Shown: positions 1 to 4,390 of the stretch, piece by piece
How positions within the stretch are numbered: position 1 is the first letter of the stretch
Layout: every line of letters starts with the position of its first letter
Source of the DNA: an uncultured bacterium
GTDB taxonomy: Bacteria > Patescibacteriota > Minisyncoccia > Phycocordibacterales > UBA9973
DNA: 6,000 nt
Assembly: GCA_903854645.1 (NCBI GenBank)
Contig: CAINWY010000100.1
Location: forward strand, 1-6,000
Direction: 5' to 3'
Notes under the pieces: model-generated
Databases searched by the model: none
What the model was told of the DNA's origin: nothing
The model's input: only the letters and a program-made list of their open reading frames with translations
Program-made: the position numbers and the translations under genes

Positions 1-186
1 GGTTATTTTTTGATTTTTTATTTGTTTTTTTAAATAAGTAAAAAATTTTTTACTTTTAATTGTATTTTCGAATTGCTTGATTACTTTTTCCTTGGACAGA
101 TCAGTCCATACATCTAAAAAAGAAAGCCCCTTAAGAGCAACTCTTAAACCATTAACCGTAGTTGTAACCTCTGGAAGTTCGGGCAT
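1..186 (-). CDS. mutM: Formamidopyrimidine-DNA glycosylase (Fpg/MutM), N-terminal 62 residues, cut by window edge
   Basis: The frame is open from the ATG at 186 to the window edge, giving 62 residues. The N-terminus MPELPEVTTTVNGL matches the Fpg/Nei signature. After Met removal, Pro1 is the Schiff-base nucleophile, and Glu2 and Glu5 of the PELPE motif are the other catalytic-site residues. The family excises oxidised purines such as 8-oxoguanine and nicks the abasic site. The conserved beta-hairpin lysine and the C-terminal zinc finger lie outside the window and cannot be checked. The TTT in place of the usual ETxRR after PEV is, from memory, common in Patescibacterial Fpg proteins. The gene lies 49 nt downstream of ruvA on the same strand, so co-transcription is likely. 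The spacer holds a copy of an AT-rich repeat. No Shine-Dalgarno sequence precedes the ATG. Family assignment is firm; full-length integrity is unknown. Confidence 0.9.
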   Translation of the reverse strand, partial: MPELPEVTTTVNGLRVALKGLSFLDVWTDLSKEKVIKQFENTIKSKKFFTYLKKQIKNQKIT

Positions 187-193
187 TTAAAAT

Positions 194-217
194 AATTAAG
201 AATTAATAATTACAAAT
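194..217. repeat. AT-rich intergenic repeat, copy 1
   Basis: This 24-nt stretch (core AATTAAGAATTAATAATTAC, then AAAT) lies in the ruvA-mutM spacer. It recurs with one mismatch at 5266-5289, after ruvX. A shared 12-nt piece, AATTACAAATTA, also occurs at 5663-5674. Low complexity makes chance similarity more likely than usual, but 23/24 identity in two intergenic places is hard to dismiss. Confidence 0.55.
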
Positions 218-235
218 TAAGAATTGTAAAGAAAC

Positions 236-814
236 TTAGTGGTTACTTAAAACCTTAAGAGCCTCTTTAATGCGAGCATTTGTACCTTCTGTAGAAGGGG
301 GGACTTGCTTGAGTGCGTCTCGTGCTTCATTTTGAGAATAACCTAGAGACTTTAAGGCTTCAATTATATCTCCATCTTCACGAAGAGTACTAGATGTGCC
401 GTCTATAATTTTGTAGTTTTGTAATTTGTCACGTAATTCGATTATTATTTTTTCTGCTGTTTTTCTACCAATTCCTGAAACTTTGTTAAGGTATGCAACA
501 TCTCCAGTAGCAATGGCACTTTTTACTGTTTCAATAGGAGCAAGGCCGATAATAGAGAGAGCAGAGCGTGGTCCAATGCCTGATACATCAAGGAGTAGCT
601 CAAAAAAGGACAGTTCCTCTTTGTTAATAAAACCAAACAAATCTATAGAATTCTCTCTAACAGCTGTATATATGAATAATGCTATTTGTTTGCCCTCCTC
701 ACACAGTAGAATAGTTTCAGGGGTTACGGATACTTTGTACCCAACATTTCCAGTATTTAGTATTAAGAACTTGTCATTTGAATATATTATTTCACCTTTT
801 AAATAAGCGATCAT
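236..814 (-). CDS. ruvA: Holliday junction branch-migration protein RuvA
   Basis: This 192-residue protein is close to the usual RuvA length (about 200). Domain I (residues 1-62, OB-fold) begins MIAYLKGEI and ends near VRENSIDLFGF. Domain II carries two helix-hairpin-helix motifs, VSGIGPRSAL (77-86) and VSGIGRKTAEKI (112-123), which contact the DNA backbone. After a variable linker (about 134-147), domain III (about 148-190, DIIEALKSLGYSQNEA) is the RuvB-binding three-helix unit. RuvA tetramers hold the four-way junction and load the RuvB motor. The acidic pin, Glu55-Asp56 in E. coli, reads Glu54-Asn55 here. RuvB and RuvC genes are not in the window. The ATG at 814 is chosen because MIAYLKG aligns with the family N-terminus; a TATAAT lies 6 nt upstream, so the mRNA is probably leaderless. 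The stop is TAA, and mutM follows after 49 nt. Confidence 0.97.
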   Translation of the reverse strand: MIAYLKGEIIYSNDKFLILNTGNVGYKVSVTPETILLCEEGKQIALFIYTAVRENSIDLFGFINKEELSFFELLLDVSGIGPRSALSIIGLAPIETVKSAIATGDVAYLNKVSGIGRKTAEKIIIELRDKLQNYKIIDGTSSTLREDGDIIEALKSLGYSQNEARDALKQVPPSTEGTNARIKEALKVLSNH

Positions 815-820
815 ATGCCC

Positions 821-826
821 ATTATA
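821..826 (-). promoter_or_regulatory. -10 box of ruvA (leaderless promoter)
   Basis: A perfect TATAAT on the minus strand ends 6 nt before the ruvA ATG, placing the expected transcription start at or within a base of the A of ATG. No good -35 is seen at 16-18 nt spacing (best candidates CTGTGT, TGTGTA), and there is no extended TGn. Confidence 0.6.
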
Positions 827-852
827 CTTTTTTTATAGAAAATACACAGCTC

Positions 853-886
853 TTTACTTTACACCATTTTTCTGTTAATATATGTT
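853..886 (+). promoter_or_regulatory. Probable rpsT promoter
   Basis: Two overlapping readings are possible: TTTACT (853-858) with 17 nt to TAATAT (876-881), or TTTACA (858-863) with 17 nt to TATGTT (881-886). Both -10 boxes are only 4/6 matches. Either would give a leader of about 120-127 nt before the rpsT ATG. It is placed back-to-back with the ruvA promoter. Confidence 0.35.
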
Positions 887-897
887 TATTCAATTTT

Positions 898-1003
898 ATC
901 TCCCGGTGGAGATTCCTCAATGAGGGGCTGGTGTCTCGGCTTAATTTGAAAGAAACTAAATTCTTAATTATAATTATGATTCAGTAGAATCAACTACTGG
1001 GTC
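898..1003 (+). promoter_or_regulatory. Structured 5' leader of rpsT with hairpin before the start codon
   Basis: Three hairpins are visible in the untranslated region. The first is ATCTCC/GGAGAT (898-903/908-913) with a CGGT loop. The second is CCTC/GAGG (915-918/922-925) with an AAT loop. The third spans 978-1003: arms 978-987 and 994-1003 give ten RNA pairs, two of them G-U, with loop AATCAA. It ends 11 nt before the ATG. The GAGA at 909-912 could instead pair with TCTC at 934-937, excluding the first hairpin, so alternative folds exist. In other bacteria S20 is known to repress its own translation, so an autoregulatory site is a reasonable inference. I do not recognise a named RNA family. 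Confidence 0.5.
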
Positions 1004-1014
1004 AATTAAAAAAT

Positions 1015-1269
1015 ATGCCAATTACAAAATCAGCAAAGAAGGCGCTAAAGGGGTCATTAGTTAAAAAGGCTATGAATGATCGCAACAAGAAAGCCATCAA
1101 AGAGTCATTCAAGGGGATAGAGAAACTTCTAAAAGAAAAGAAAAAGGATGAAGCAAAGAAGCTTGTACCAAAAGCTTATAGTGTTATAGATAAAGCGTGC
1201 AAGAGGGGAGTTATAAAGAAAAACACCGCATCTCGCAGAAAGGCTTTGATCTCAAGAATGACAAAATAA
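1015..1269 (+). CDS. rpsT: 30S ribosomal protein S20
   Basis: This 84-residue, very Lys/Arg-rich helical protein has the S20 N-terminal signature MPITKSAKKALK and the C-terminal block IDKACKRGVIKKNTASRRKA (residues 58-77), the most conserved part of the family. Its length fits bS20 (about 85-90). S20 binds 16S rRNA at helices near the 5' domain and h44 and assists early 30S assembly. The ATG at 1015 matches the family start; only A-rich sequence and a hairpin precede it, with no Shine-Dalgarno. The TAA stop sits inside a CAAAATAAA unit repeated three times in tandem (1262-1288), which gives three in-frame TAA codons at 9-nt spacing. The gene stands alone between the divergent ruvA and a convergent gene. 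Confidence 0.96.
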   Translation: MPITKSAKKALKGSLVKKAMNDRNKKAIKESFKGIEKLLKEKKKDEAKKLVPKAYSVIDKACKRGVIKKNTASRRKALISRMTK

Positions 1270-1273
1270 ACAA

Positions 1274-1327
1274 AATAAACAAAATAAAAATACATAGCAT
1301 AAGCTATGTATTTTTATTTTGTTTATT
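1274..1327. terminator. Bidirectional intrinsic terminator between rpsT and the Cys-rich gene
   Basis: A perfect 25-bp stem (1274-1298 with 1303-1327) surrounds a 4-nt ATAA loop. The arm core is ATACATAGC/GCTATGTAT, followed by T-rich sequence on both strands (TATTTTTATTTTG on plus). Symmetry and the convergent gene ends indicate use in both directions. The stop codon of the minus-strand gene (1326-1328) overlaps the stem. Confidence 0.88.
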
Positions 1328-1682
1328 ATTGTTTTGGTGCTGGAATTACTGGAGCAGTAGGTGCTATTGGCTTTGCTACCTCCACTGTTACAGATCCAGT
1401 TGCTTGTTGTTGTTCTGAATTGTAATTTTGGTTTTTACCATCACCCCAATTCATCATACCTCCTCTTTCAAAATTTCTACCCCCTCTATTTTCAGACTTC
1501 ATTTCTCCCCATTGTGAACCAAGACAGAAGACTATAATTAATACAACGATCAAAATTATTTTCTTCATCATAGGGCAACGCATCCAATTGTGGCAGCAGT
1601 TTGCCATACCATGCTCACACTTTACACCATCTTTATTTTCACAACAATTCATCTTTCCATCCTCACAACATTTATTTTCCAT
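1326..1682 (-). CDS. Cys-rich N-terminus, single-TM anchored small protein, function unknown
   Basis: The 118-residue product has three parts. Residues 1-39 contain eight Cys (5, 6, 13, 14, 22, 29, 30, 36) including three CC pairs, with His24, His31 and several Met, as in a metal-binding tail. Residues 40-57 form one hydrophobic helix (IILIVVLIIVFCLG) preceded by KK, so the Cys-rich tail should be cytoplasmic by the positive-inside rule. Residues 58-118 are a low-complexity Gly/Arg/Asn stretch and a Pro/Ala tail ending PVIPAPKQ, probably extracytoplasmic and unstructured. There is no cleavable signal peptide and no known catalytic motif. I do not recognise a named family, although short proteins with CC-rich tails next to one helix occur in Patescibacteria. 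It could bind Zn or Cu or sense thiol redox state. It converges on rpsT, sharing its terminator. Composition and a clear promoter support a real gene. Confidence 0.72.
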   Translation of the reverse strand: MENKCCEDGKMNCCENKDGVKCEHGMANCCHNWMRCPMMKKIILIVVLIIVFCLGSQWGEMKSENRGGRNFERGGMMNWGDGKNQNYNSEQQQATGSVTVEVAKPIAPTAPVIPAPKQ

Positions 1683-1712
1683 ATAATTTAATATTTTATT
1701 TGTAATATTCGT

Positions 1713-1721
1713 ATTATATCA
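1713..1721 (-). promoter_or_regulatory. Extended -10 promoter of the Cys-rich gene
   Basis: TGATATAAT on the minus strand is a consensus -10 with extended TGn. No convincing -35 is present. The expected start is near 1706, giving a 5' leader of about 24 nt with no Shine-Dalgarno. This is one of the few genes here whose -10 is not set 6-7 nt from the ATG. Confidence 0.6.
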
Positions 1722-1755
1722 TATTTGAAAAACAAGCAAATAAATAAAAATAAAA

Positions 1756-1933
1756 TTATCGAATAAATATTGGCAGGAAATCTTCCTCTACAGAGTAGGT
1801 GATTGTACTCAATCACGAGTGCAGTATCCCAATTCGGCAGGAACGGCAGTAGCCTTATCGAGTAAATACCGGCAGGATATCTTCCTCTACGAGGACAGTA
1901 TCCCATTTCGTTTCGGCAGGACCGGCAGTAGCC
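1756..1933. repeat. Two tandem diverged repeats (99 and 79 bp) in a gene-free region
   Basis: Unit A (1756-1854) and unit B (1855-1933) both start TTATCGA, continue (A/G)TAAATA, GGCAGGA and TCTTCCTCTAC, share CAGTATCCCA and end GGCAGTAGCC. A third TTATCGA follows at 1934. Unit A is longer mainly because it carries an extra hairpin, GTGATTG/CAATCAC (1799-1805/1810-1816), where B has only GAGGA. GGCAGGA occurs four times in the pair (1772, 1836, 1871, 1915) and again in the T arm of the adjacent tRNA (2088). No protein-coding signal is convincing, and no transposase is nearby. Confidence 0.8.
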
Positions 1934-1959
1934 TTATCGAACCTTACAGGTTCAGTACA

Positions 1960-1995
1960 CCTTTTCCATTCGTGAGTACACTCACATGGAAAAGG
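1960..1995. repeat. Nested palindrome
   Basis: CCTTTTCCAT (1960-1969) pairs with ATGGAAAAGG (1986-1995). Inside, after a 2-nt bulge TC, GTGAGT (1972-1977) pairs with ACTCAC (1980-1985). A smaller AACC/GGTT hairpin (1940-1943/1949-1952) lies just before. There is no T-run on either side typical of a terminator, and no flanking gene that needs one. Confidence 0.75.
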
Positions 1996-1997
1996 TT

Positions 1998-2053
1998 TTC
2001 GATTCCTGCACGATTTGTCCTCAAGGACAAATCTCGGGACCACATATAAAAAA
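1998..2053 (+). repeat. Inverted, interrupted copy of the tRNA-Arg 3' end
   Basis: Read on the plus strand, TTCGATTCCTGC (1998-2009) equals 12 nt of the T arm of the minus-strand tRNA-Arg. CGGGACC at 2035-2041 plus the next 12 nt equals its acceptor strand and downstream flank (19 nt identical). Between them sit 25 extra nt (2010-2034) holding a 10-bp palindrome GATTTGTCCT/AGGACAAATC with a 2-nt loop. The copy includes sequence beyond the tRNA, so it is a duplicated DNA segment rather than chance tRNA similarity. Confidence 0.8.
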
Positions 2054-2068
2054 ACCAGATAAATCTGG
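2048..2068 (-). terminator. Intrinsic terminator of tRNA-Arg
   Basis: On the minus strand CCAGAT (2068-2063), loop TT and ATCTGG (2060-2055) are followed by seven T (2054-2048), 12 nt past the tRNA 3' end. The hairpin sits at the centre of a larger inverted repeat (2035-2053 with 2070-2088) that takes in the tRNA acceptor strand. Confidence 0.8.
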
Positions 2069-2080
2069 CTTTTTTATATG

Positions 2081-2152
2081 TGGTCCCGGCAGGAATCGAA
2101 CCTGCATCATAACTTCCGCAAAGTTACGTCCTATCCATTGAACGACGAGACC
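2081..2152 (-). tRNA. tRNA-Arg (anticodon GCG)
   Basis: All arms fold. Acceptor GGTCTCG/CGGGACC has one G-U pair. D stem GTTC/GGAC has loop AATGGATA. Anticodon stem TAACT/AGTTA has loop TTGCGGA, anticodon GCG at 2119-2117. A 4-nt variable loop follows, then T stem GCAGG/CCTGC with loop TTCGATT. Discriminator is A73. C35 and the D-loop A (after GG) are arginine identity elements. CCA is not encoded; the next bases are CAT. GCG reads CGC and, by wobble, CGU. Most bacteria use ACG with inosine for these codons, so this is an uncommon choice. The gene lies 46 nt downstream of the membrane protein gene at 2199 and has its own likely promoter and terminator. Confidence 0.95.
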
Positions 2153-2168
2153 ATTGTTGTTACGGTTT

Positions 2169-2197
2169 AATCTACACTATTGTAAGGGTATTAGCAA
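2169..2197 (-). promoter_or_regulatory. Probable tRNA-Arg promoter
   Basis: TTGCTA (2197-2192), 17 nt, then TAGATT (2174-2169), each a 4/6 match. The predicted start near 2162 gives a tRNA 5' leader of about 9 nt. It begins directly after the stop codon of the upstream gene. TACAAT at 2184-2179 is an alternative -10. Confidence 0.4.
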
Positions 2198-2198
2198 G

Positions 2199-2669
2199 CT
2201 AAAACCCTATATCCTCCATAAATTTCATGGATTTGGACTCTTCTAGTTCTATATTTGGAATTACCTTTAATAGCTGCTCTCGCGTTGTTTCATATAGCTC
2301 AGGGGGTAGTGGAATAGTATAGACAGGAAGCATATATTTGTCTATACGGATCAACAACGTAGCAGAATCGGTTGTTCTTTTAATGTGGAATCCTTTAATC
2401 TTTTTCCATGTATATTTATCTCTACCCAAAGTAAAACCATCTGTTTCTATGGCAAAATTTATTTCCTCTGGTGGGCGAAGACTAAAAAGAATAAGAGCAC
2501 ATCCAGAAATAAATATAAAAATTGAGAATACGTAATTTTGTTTCCAAATAGCAATACCACACATAATAATAGCTACTAATCCGATAGCCCAAATAAAATC
2601 CACACTTTTATCTTTGTGTTTGTATTCAGGAGCTGTCCATTCTATTTTTTCTAATAAGATTTCCTCCAT
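2199..2669 (-). CDS. Two-TM membrane protein with cytoplasmic PH-like tail, function unknown
   Basis: The 156-residue product starts with a short polar segment containing WTAPEYKHKDKS (11-22). Two hydrophobic helices follow (about 24-42 and 46-63) with a short WKQNY turn. After RPPEE comes a soluble, beta-rich domain (about 70-156, INFAIETDGFTLGRDKYTWKK and so on). This helical-hairpin plus beta-domain plan resembles bacterial PH-like (bPH) membrane proteins; the W-APEY-H-KS motif is, from memory, common in Patescibacterial hypothetical proteins. No catalytic residues are evident and no function should be assigned. It is 20 nt downstream of the malic enzyme gene, with its own strong promoter across that junction. 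The start at 2669 is preferred because the -10 ends 7 nt before it. Stop is TAG; tRNA-Arg follows. Confidence 0.8.
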   Translation of the reverse strand: MEEILLEKIEWTAPEYKHKDKSVDFIWAIGLVAIIMCGIAIWKQNYVFSIFIFISGCALILFSLRPPEEINFAIETDGFTLGRDKYTWKKIKGFHIKRTTDSATLLIRIDKYMLPVYTIPLPPELYETTREQLLKVIPNIELEESKSMKFMEDIGF

Positions 2670-2676
2670 ATGTTTA

Positions 2677-2704
2677 AGTATATCACTTTCTATTTTTTTG
2701 CCAA
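2677..2704 (-). promoter_or_regulatory. Promoter of the two-TM membrane protein gene, leaderless spacing
   Basis: TTGGCA (2704-2699, 5/6), 16 nt, then TGATATACT (extended -10, box 2682-2677, 5/6) ends 7 nt before the ATG at 2669. The -35 lies in the last codons of the malic enzyme gene. The expected transcript starts at or next to the ATG. Confidence 0.65.
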
Positions 2705-3844
2705 AGAAGCAACTGCTTTATATACAGCAATTCTAGCCTTTTTGTCAAACATGCTTGGTATTATATTTTCAATACTTGGTTTTTTTACAACACTTGCAAG
2801 TGCTATGGCGATGGTCACAAATATTTTATTTTCAAATTGGGGAATCTTAAAATCAAGCATTGCCTTGAATGCGTTAGGGAACATAAGTGAATTATTGATT
2901 TGGTTTGGATAGTCAGATCTTCCTGTTGCTACTATGAATGCACCTGCTTTAATAGCTTCATCCGGCATTATTTCAGGGGTTGGGTTTGCCAATGTGAAGA
3001 TTATAGGCTTTGAATTCATGCTTTTTATCATCTCCATTGTAAGAGTTCTTGGTTGGGATAAACCGATAAATACATCTACATCTATTAGTGCATCCGCAAG
3101 GGCTCCAGCTCTTTCTTTTAATGTGCTCCCTTTTAGTAATTCCTTTTTCTCTTTTGTTAAATCAATTCTTTTTTTATTAATTATTCCCTTACTATCACAA
3201 AATATTGTATTGGTGATTCCATAAGCATGCAAGAGTCTACCTGTTGCAACTCCTGCCGCACCGACACCAGCAATTACAACCTTCACATCTTCCTTTTTAA
3301 TTTTTGCTAGTTTAAGCGCATTGATTAGAGCTGCGAGTCCTACAGTTGCTGCACCCCATTGATCATCGTGCATAACAGGAATATCTAGTTCTTTTCGTAG
3401 TCTCTCTTCCACTTCAAAACATCGTGGAGCAGAAATATCTTCTAGGTTTATACCACCAAAAACTGGAGCAATTTGTTTTACAAGCTTTATTATCTCCTCT
3501 GTGTTTTGTGTATCTATACAAATAGGGAATGCATCTACTCCACCAAAGTCTTTAAATATTGCGGCCTTGCCTTCCATTACTGGTATTGCTGCGAGTGCGC
3601 CCAGGTTTCCAAGTCCTAAAATTGCAGATCCATCCGATACTATAGCTACTGTGTTTTTCTTGATAGTTAATTCTCGTGCTAATTTTGGATTGATTGCTAT
3701 TGCCTCACAAACACCAGCTACTCCAGGAGTATAAGCTAGAGATAAATCCCTTTTGTTTTTAAGGGGTACTTTGGTCACCACTCCTAGCTTTCCACCAAAT
3801 TTTTTATGTAGCTTTATTGATTCTTCGTATGTTTTGTTTATCAT
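2690..3844 (-). CDS. Malic enzyme, NAD(P)-dependent, short bacterial type
   Basis: The 384-residue protein has all malic-enzyme blocks in order. SLAYTPGVAGVC has Tyr38, the proposed acid. VSDGSAILGLGNLG (69-82) is followed by EGKAAIFKDFGGVDAFPI with the catalytic Lys93. Metal ligands are Glu135-Asp136 in NLEDISAPRCFEVE and Asp161 in MHDDQWG. The Rossmann loop is GVGAAGVATGRLL (193-205), and LANPTPEIMP and ATGRSDYPNQINN (306-318) line the active site. It converts malate to pyruvate and CO2 while reducing NAD(P). The length fits the minimal form without a phosphotransacetylase domain. Two spots differ from the usual pattern: HDDQ-W-GAA where HDDQHGTA is normal, and GLSQPRTLT where GxSxPGxLT is normal. 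Cofactor preference cannot be read safely. The ATG at 3844 is 4 nt after the HIT gene stop, indicating one operon; no Shine-Dalgarno is present. Confidence 0.95.
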   Translation of the reverse strand: MINKTYEESIKLHKKFGGKLGVVTKVPLKNKRDLSLAYTPGVAGVCEAIAINPKLARELTIKKNTVAIVSDGSAILGLGNLGALAAIPVMEGKAAIFKDFGGVDAFPICIDTQNTEEIIKLVKQIAPVFGGINLEDISAPRCFEVEERLRKELDIPVMHDDQWGAATVGLAALINALKLAKIKKEDVKVVIAGVGAAGVATGRLLHAYGITNTIFCDSKGIINKKRIDLTKEKKELLKGSTLKERAGALADALIDVDVFIGLSQPRTLTMEMIKSMNSKPIIFTLANPTPEIMPDEAIKAGAFIVATGRSDYPNQINNSLMFPNAFKAMLDFKIPQFENKIFVTIAIALASVVKKPSIENIIPSMFDKKARIAVYKAVASLAKK

Positions 3845-3848
3845 GTTT

Positions 3849-4346
3849 TTATTTGATTGATTTTTTAATTTTCTCTGATAATATTTTTAATTTTCCAAAG
3901 TTTGCGAGTGGTCCACCCGCAGAAGATATATATCCTTCATACTTATCAAACCAAAAATCTTTTTTATTTATTGCTTGAACCCAAGATCCATTTTTTAATG
4001 AACCAGTACCGTGCATTGGTGATAGTTTTATATGAGCATGATTTACTCCCATACCCTCCATTATTATTCCTACACGTCCAACGTCCTTATAATAATTTTC
4101 TAGTATCGCAACTACTTTTTTCGAAGCAATTAATAATTTAGATAAATCATTGTCTGGCATTTTCATAATATCGCTATCAAAATGTTTTTTAGGAATGACA
4201 CAGGAGAATCCTTCTGTATTTGGATCAATAGAGAGGAAAGCCATATAATTTTTGTCTTCCCAAAAAATGAAAGAGGGGATATTGCCTTTAACTATTTCAC
4301 AGAACACGCACTTATTATCTTTAGTCGTTGAATTATATTTTGCCAT
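3849..4346 (-). CDS. HIT-family nucleotide hydrolase/transferase with HxHxK motif
   Basis: The 165-residue protein opens with CVFCEIVKGNIPSFIFWED (13-31), the CxxC and first strand typical of HIT proteins, then AFLSIDPNTEGFSCVIPKKH (36-55). The triad region reads NHAHIKLSPMHG (102-113): His103 and the central His105, the nucleophile in the family, are present, but the third histidine is Lys107. Cys13, Cys16, His55 and His103 could form the zinc site of HINT-like members. The C-terminal 50 residues extend beyond the minimal domain. HIT proteins hydrolyse or transfer nucleotide phosphoramidates or dinucleoside polyphosphates; the substrate is not known here. It is the first gene of a pair with malic enzyme. 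ATG at 4346 is set by an extended -10 ending 6 nt upstream. Confidence 0.9.
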   Translation of the reverse strand: MAKYNSTTKDNKCVFCEIVKGNIPSFIFWEDKNYMAFLSIDPNTEGFSCVIPKKHFDSDIMKMPDNDLSKLLIASKKVVAILENYYKDVGRVGIIMEGMGVNHAHIKLSPMHGTGSLKNGSWVQAINKKDFWFDKYEGYISSAGGPLANFGKLKILSEKIKKSIK

Positions 4347-4352
4347 AAAGGT

Positions 4353-4361
4353 ATTATATCA
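4353..4361 (-). promoter_or_regulatory. Extended -10 promoter of the HIT gene, leaderless spacing
   Basis: TGATATAAT on the minus strand ends 6 nt before the ATG at 4346. The upstream -35 position falls inside the terminator hairpin of tRNA-Ser and shows no -35 match. The hairpin's last base (4362) directly adjoins the T of TGn. Confidence 0.65.
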
Positions 4362-4385
4362 AAAATACCCCAAACGGGGTATTTT
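4362..4385 (-). terminator. Intrinsic terminator of tRNA-Ser
   Basis: Arms AAAATACCCC and GGGGTATTTT (4362-4371 and 4376-4385) pair over 10 bp with a 4-nt loop, starting 5 nt past the tRNA 3' end. On the minus strand the second arm supplies TATTTTT as the U-tract. Confidence 0.8.
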
Positions 4386-4390
4386 ATTTG

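Noticed and set aside
426..806. 126-codon plus-strand ORF
   Set aside because: Exact antisense of ruvA; composition reflects reverse-complement codons.
778..987. 69-codon ORF upstream of rpsT
   Set aside because: Covers the ruvA/rpsT promoter region and the structured leader; sequence has no family features and its start lies in ruvA.
1197..1418. 73-codon ORF with a Cys/Trp/Leu-rich end
   Set aside because: Out-of-frame reading of rpsT, the terminator stem and the antisense of the Cys-rich gene.
1706..1713. Leaderless ATT start for the Cys-rich gene at 1706
   Set aside because: The frame is open to there, but ATT starts are very rare and the ATG at 1682 begins a sensible protein.
1756..1940. 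CRISPR array
   Set aside because: Only two units of unequal length with similar, not unique, interiors; no cas genes.
1688..2049. Overlapping ORFs of 62-76 codons on both strands
   Set aside because: They run through the tandem repeats and palindromes. Similar peptides (RGRYPAGIYS, RGRFPANIYS) only reflect the DNA repeat being 99 bp, a multiple of three. No plausible domain or start signal.
1998..2152. Prophage or integrative element attachment site at tRNA-Arg
   Set aside because: The copy of the tRNA end is inverted, not direct, and no integrase is present in the window.
2934..3734. Several plus-strand ORFs of 77-96 codons
   Set aside because: Antisense of the firmly identified malic enzyme gene.
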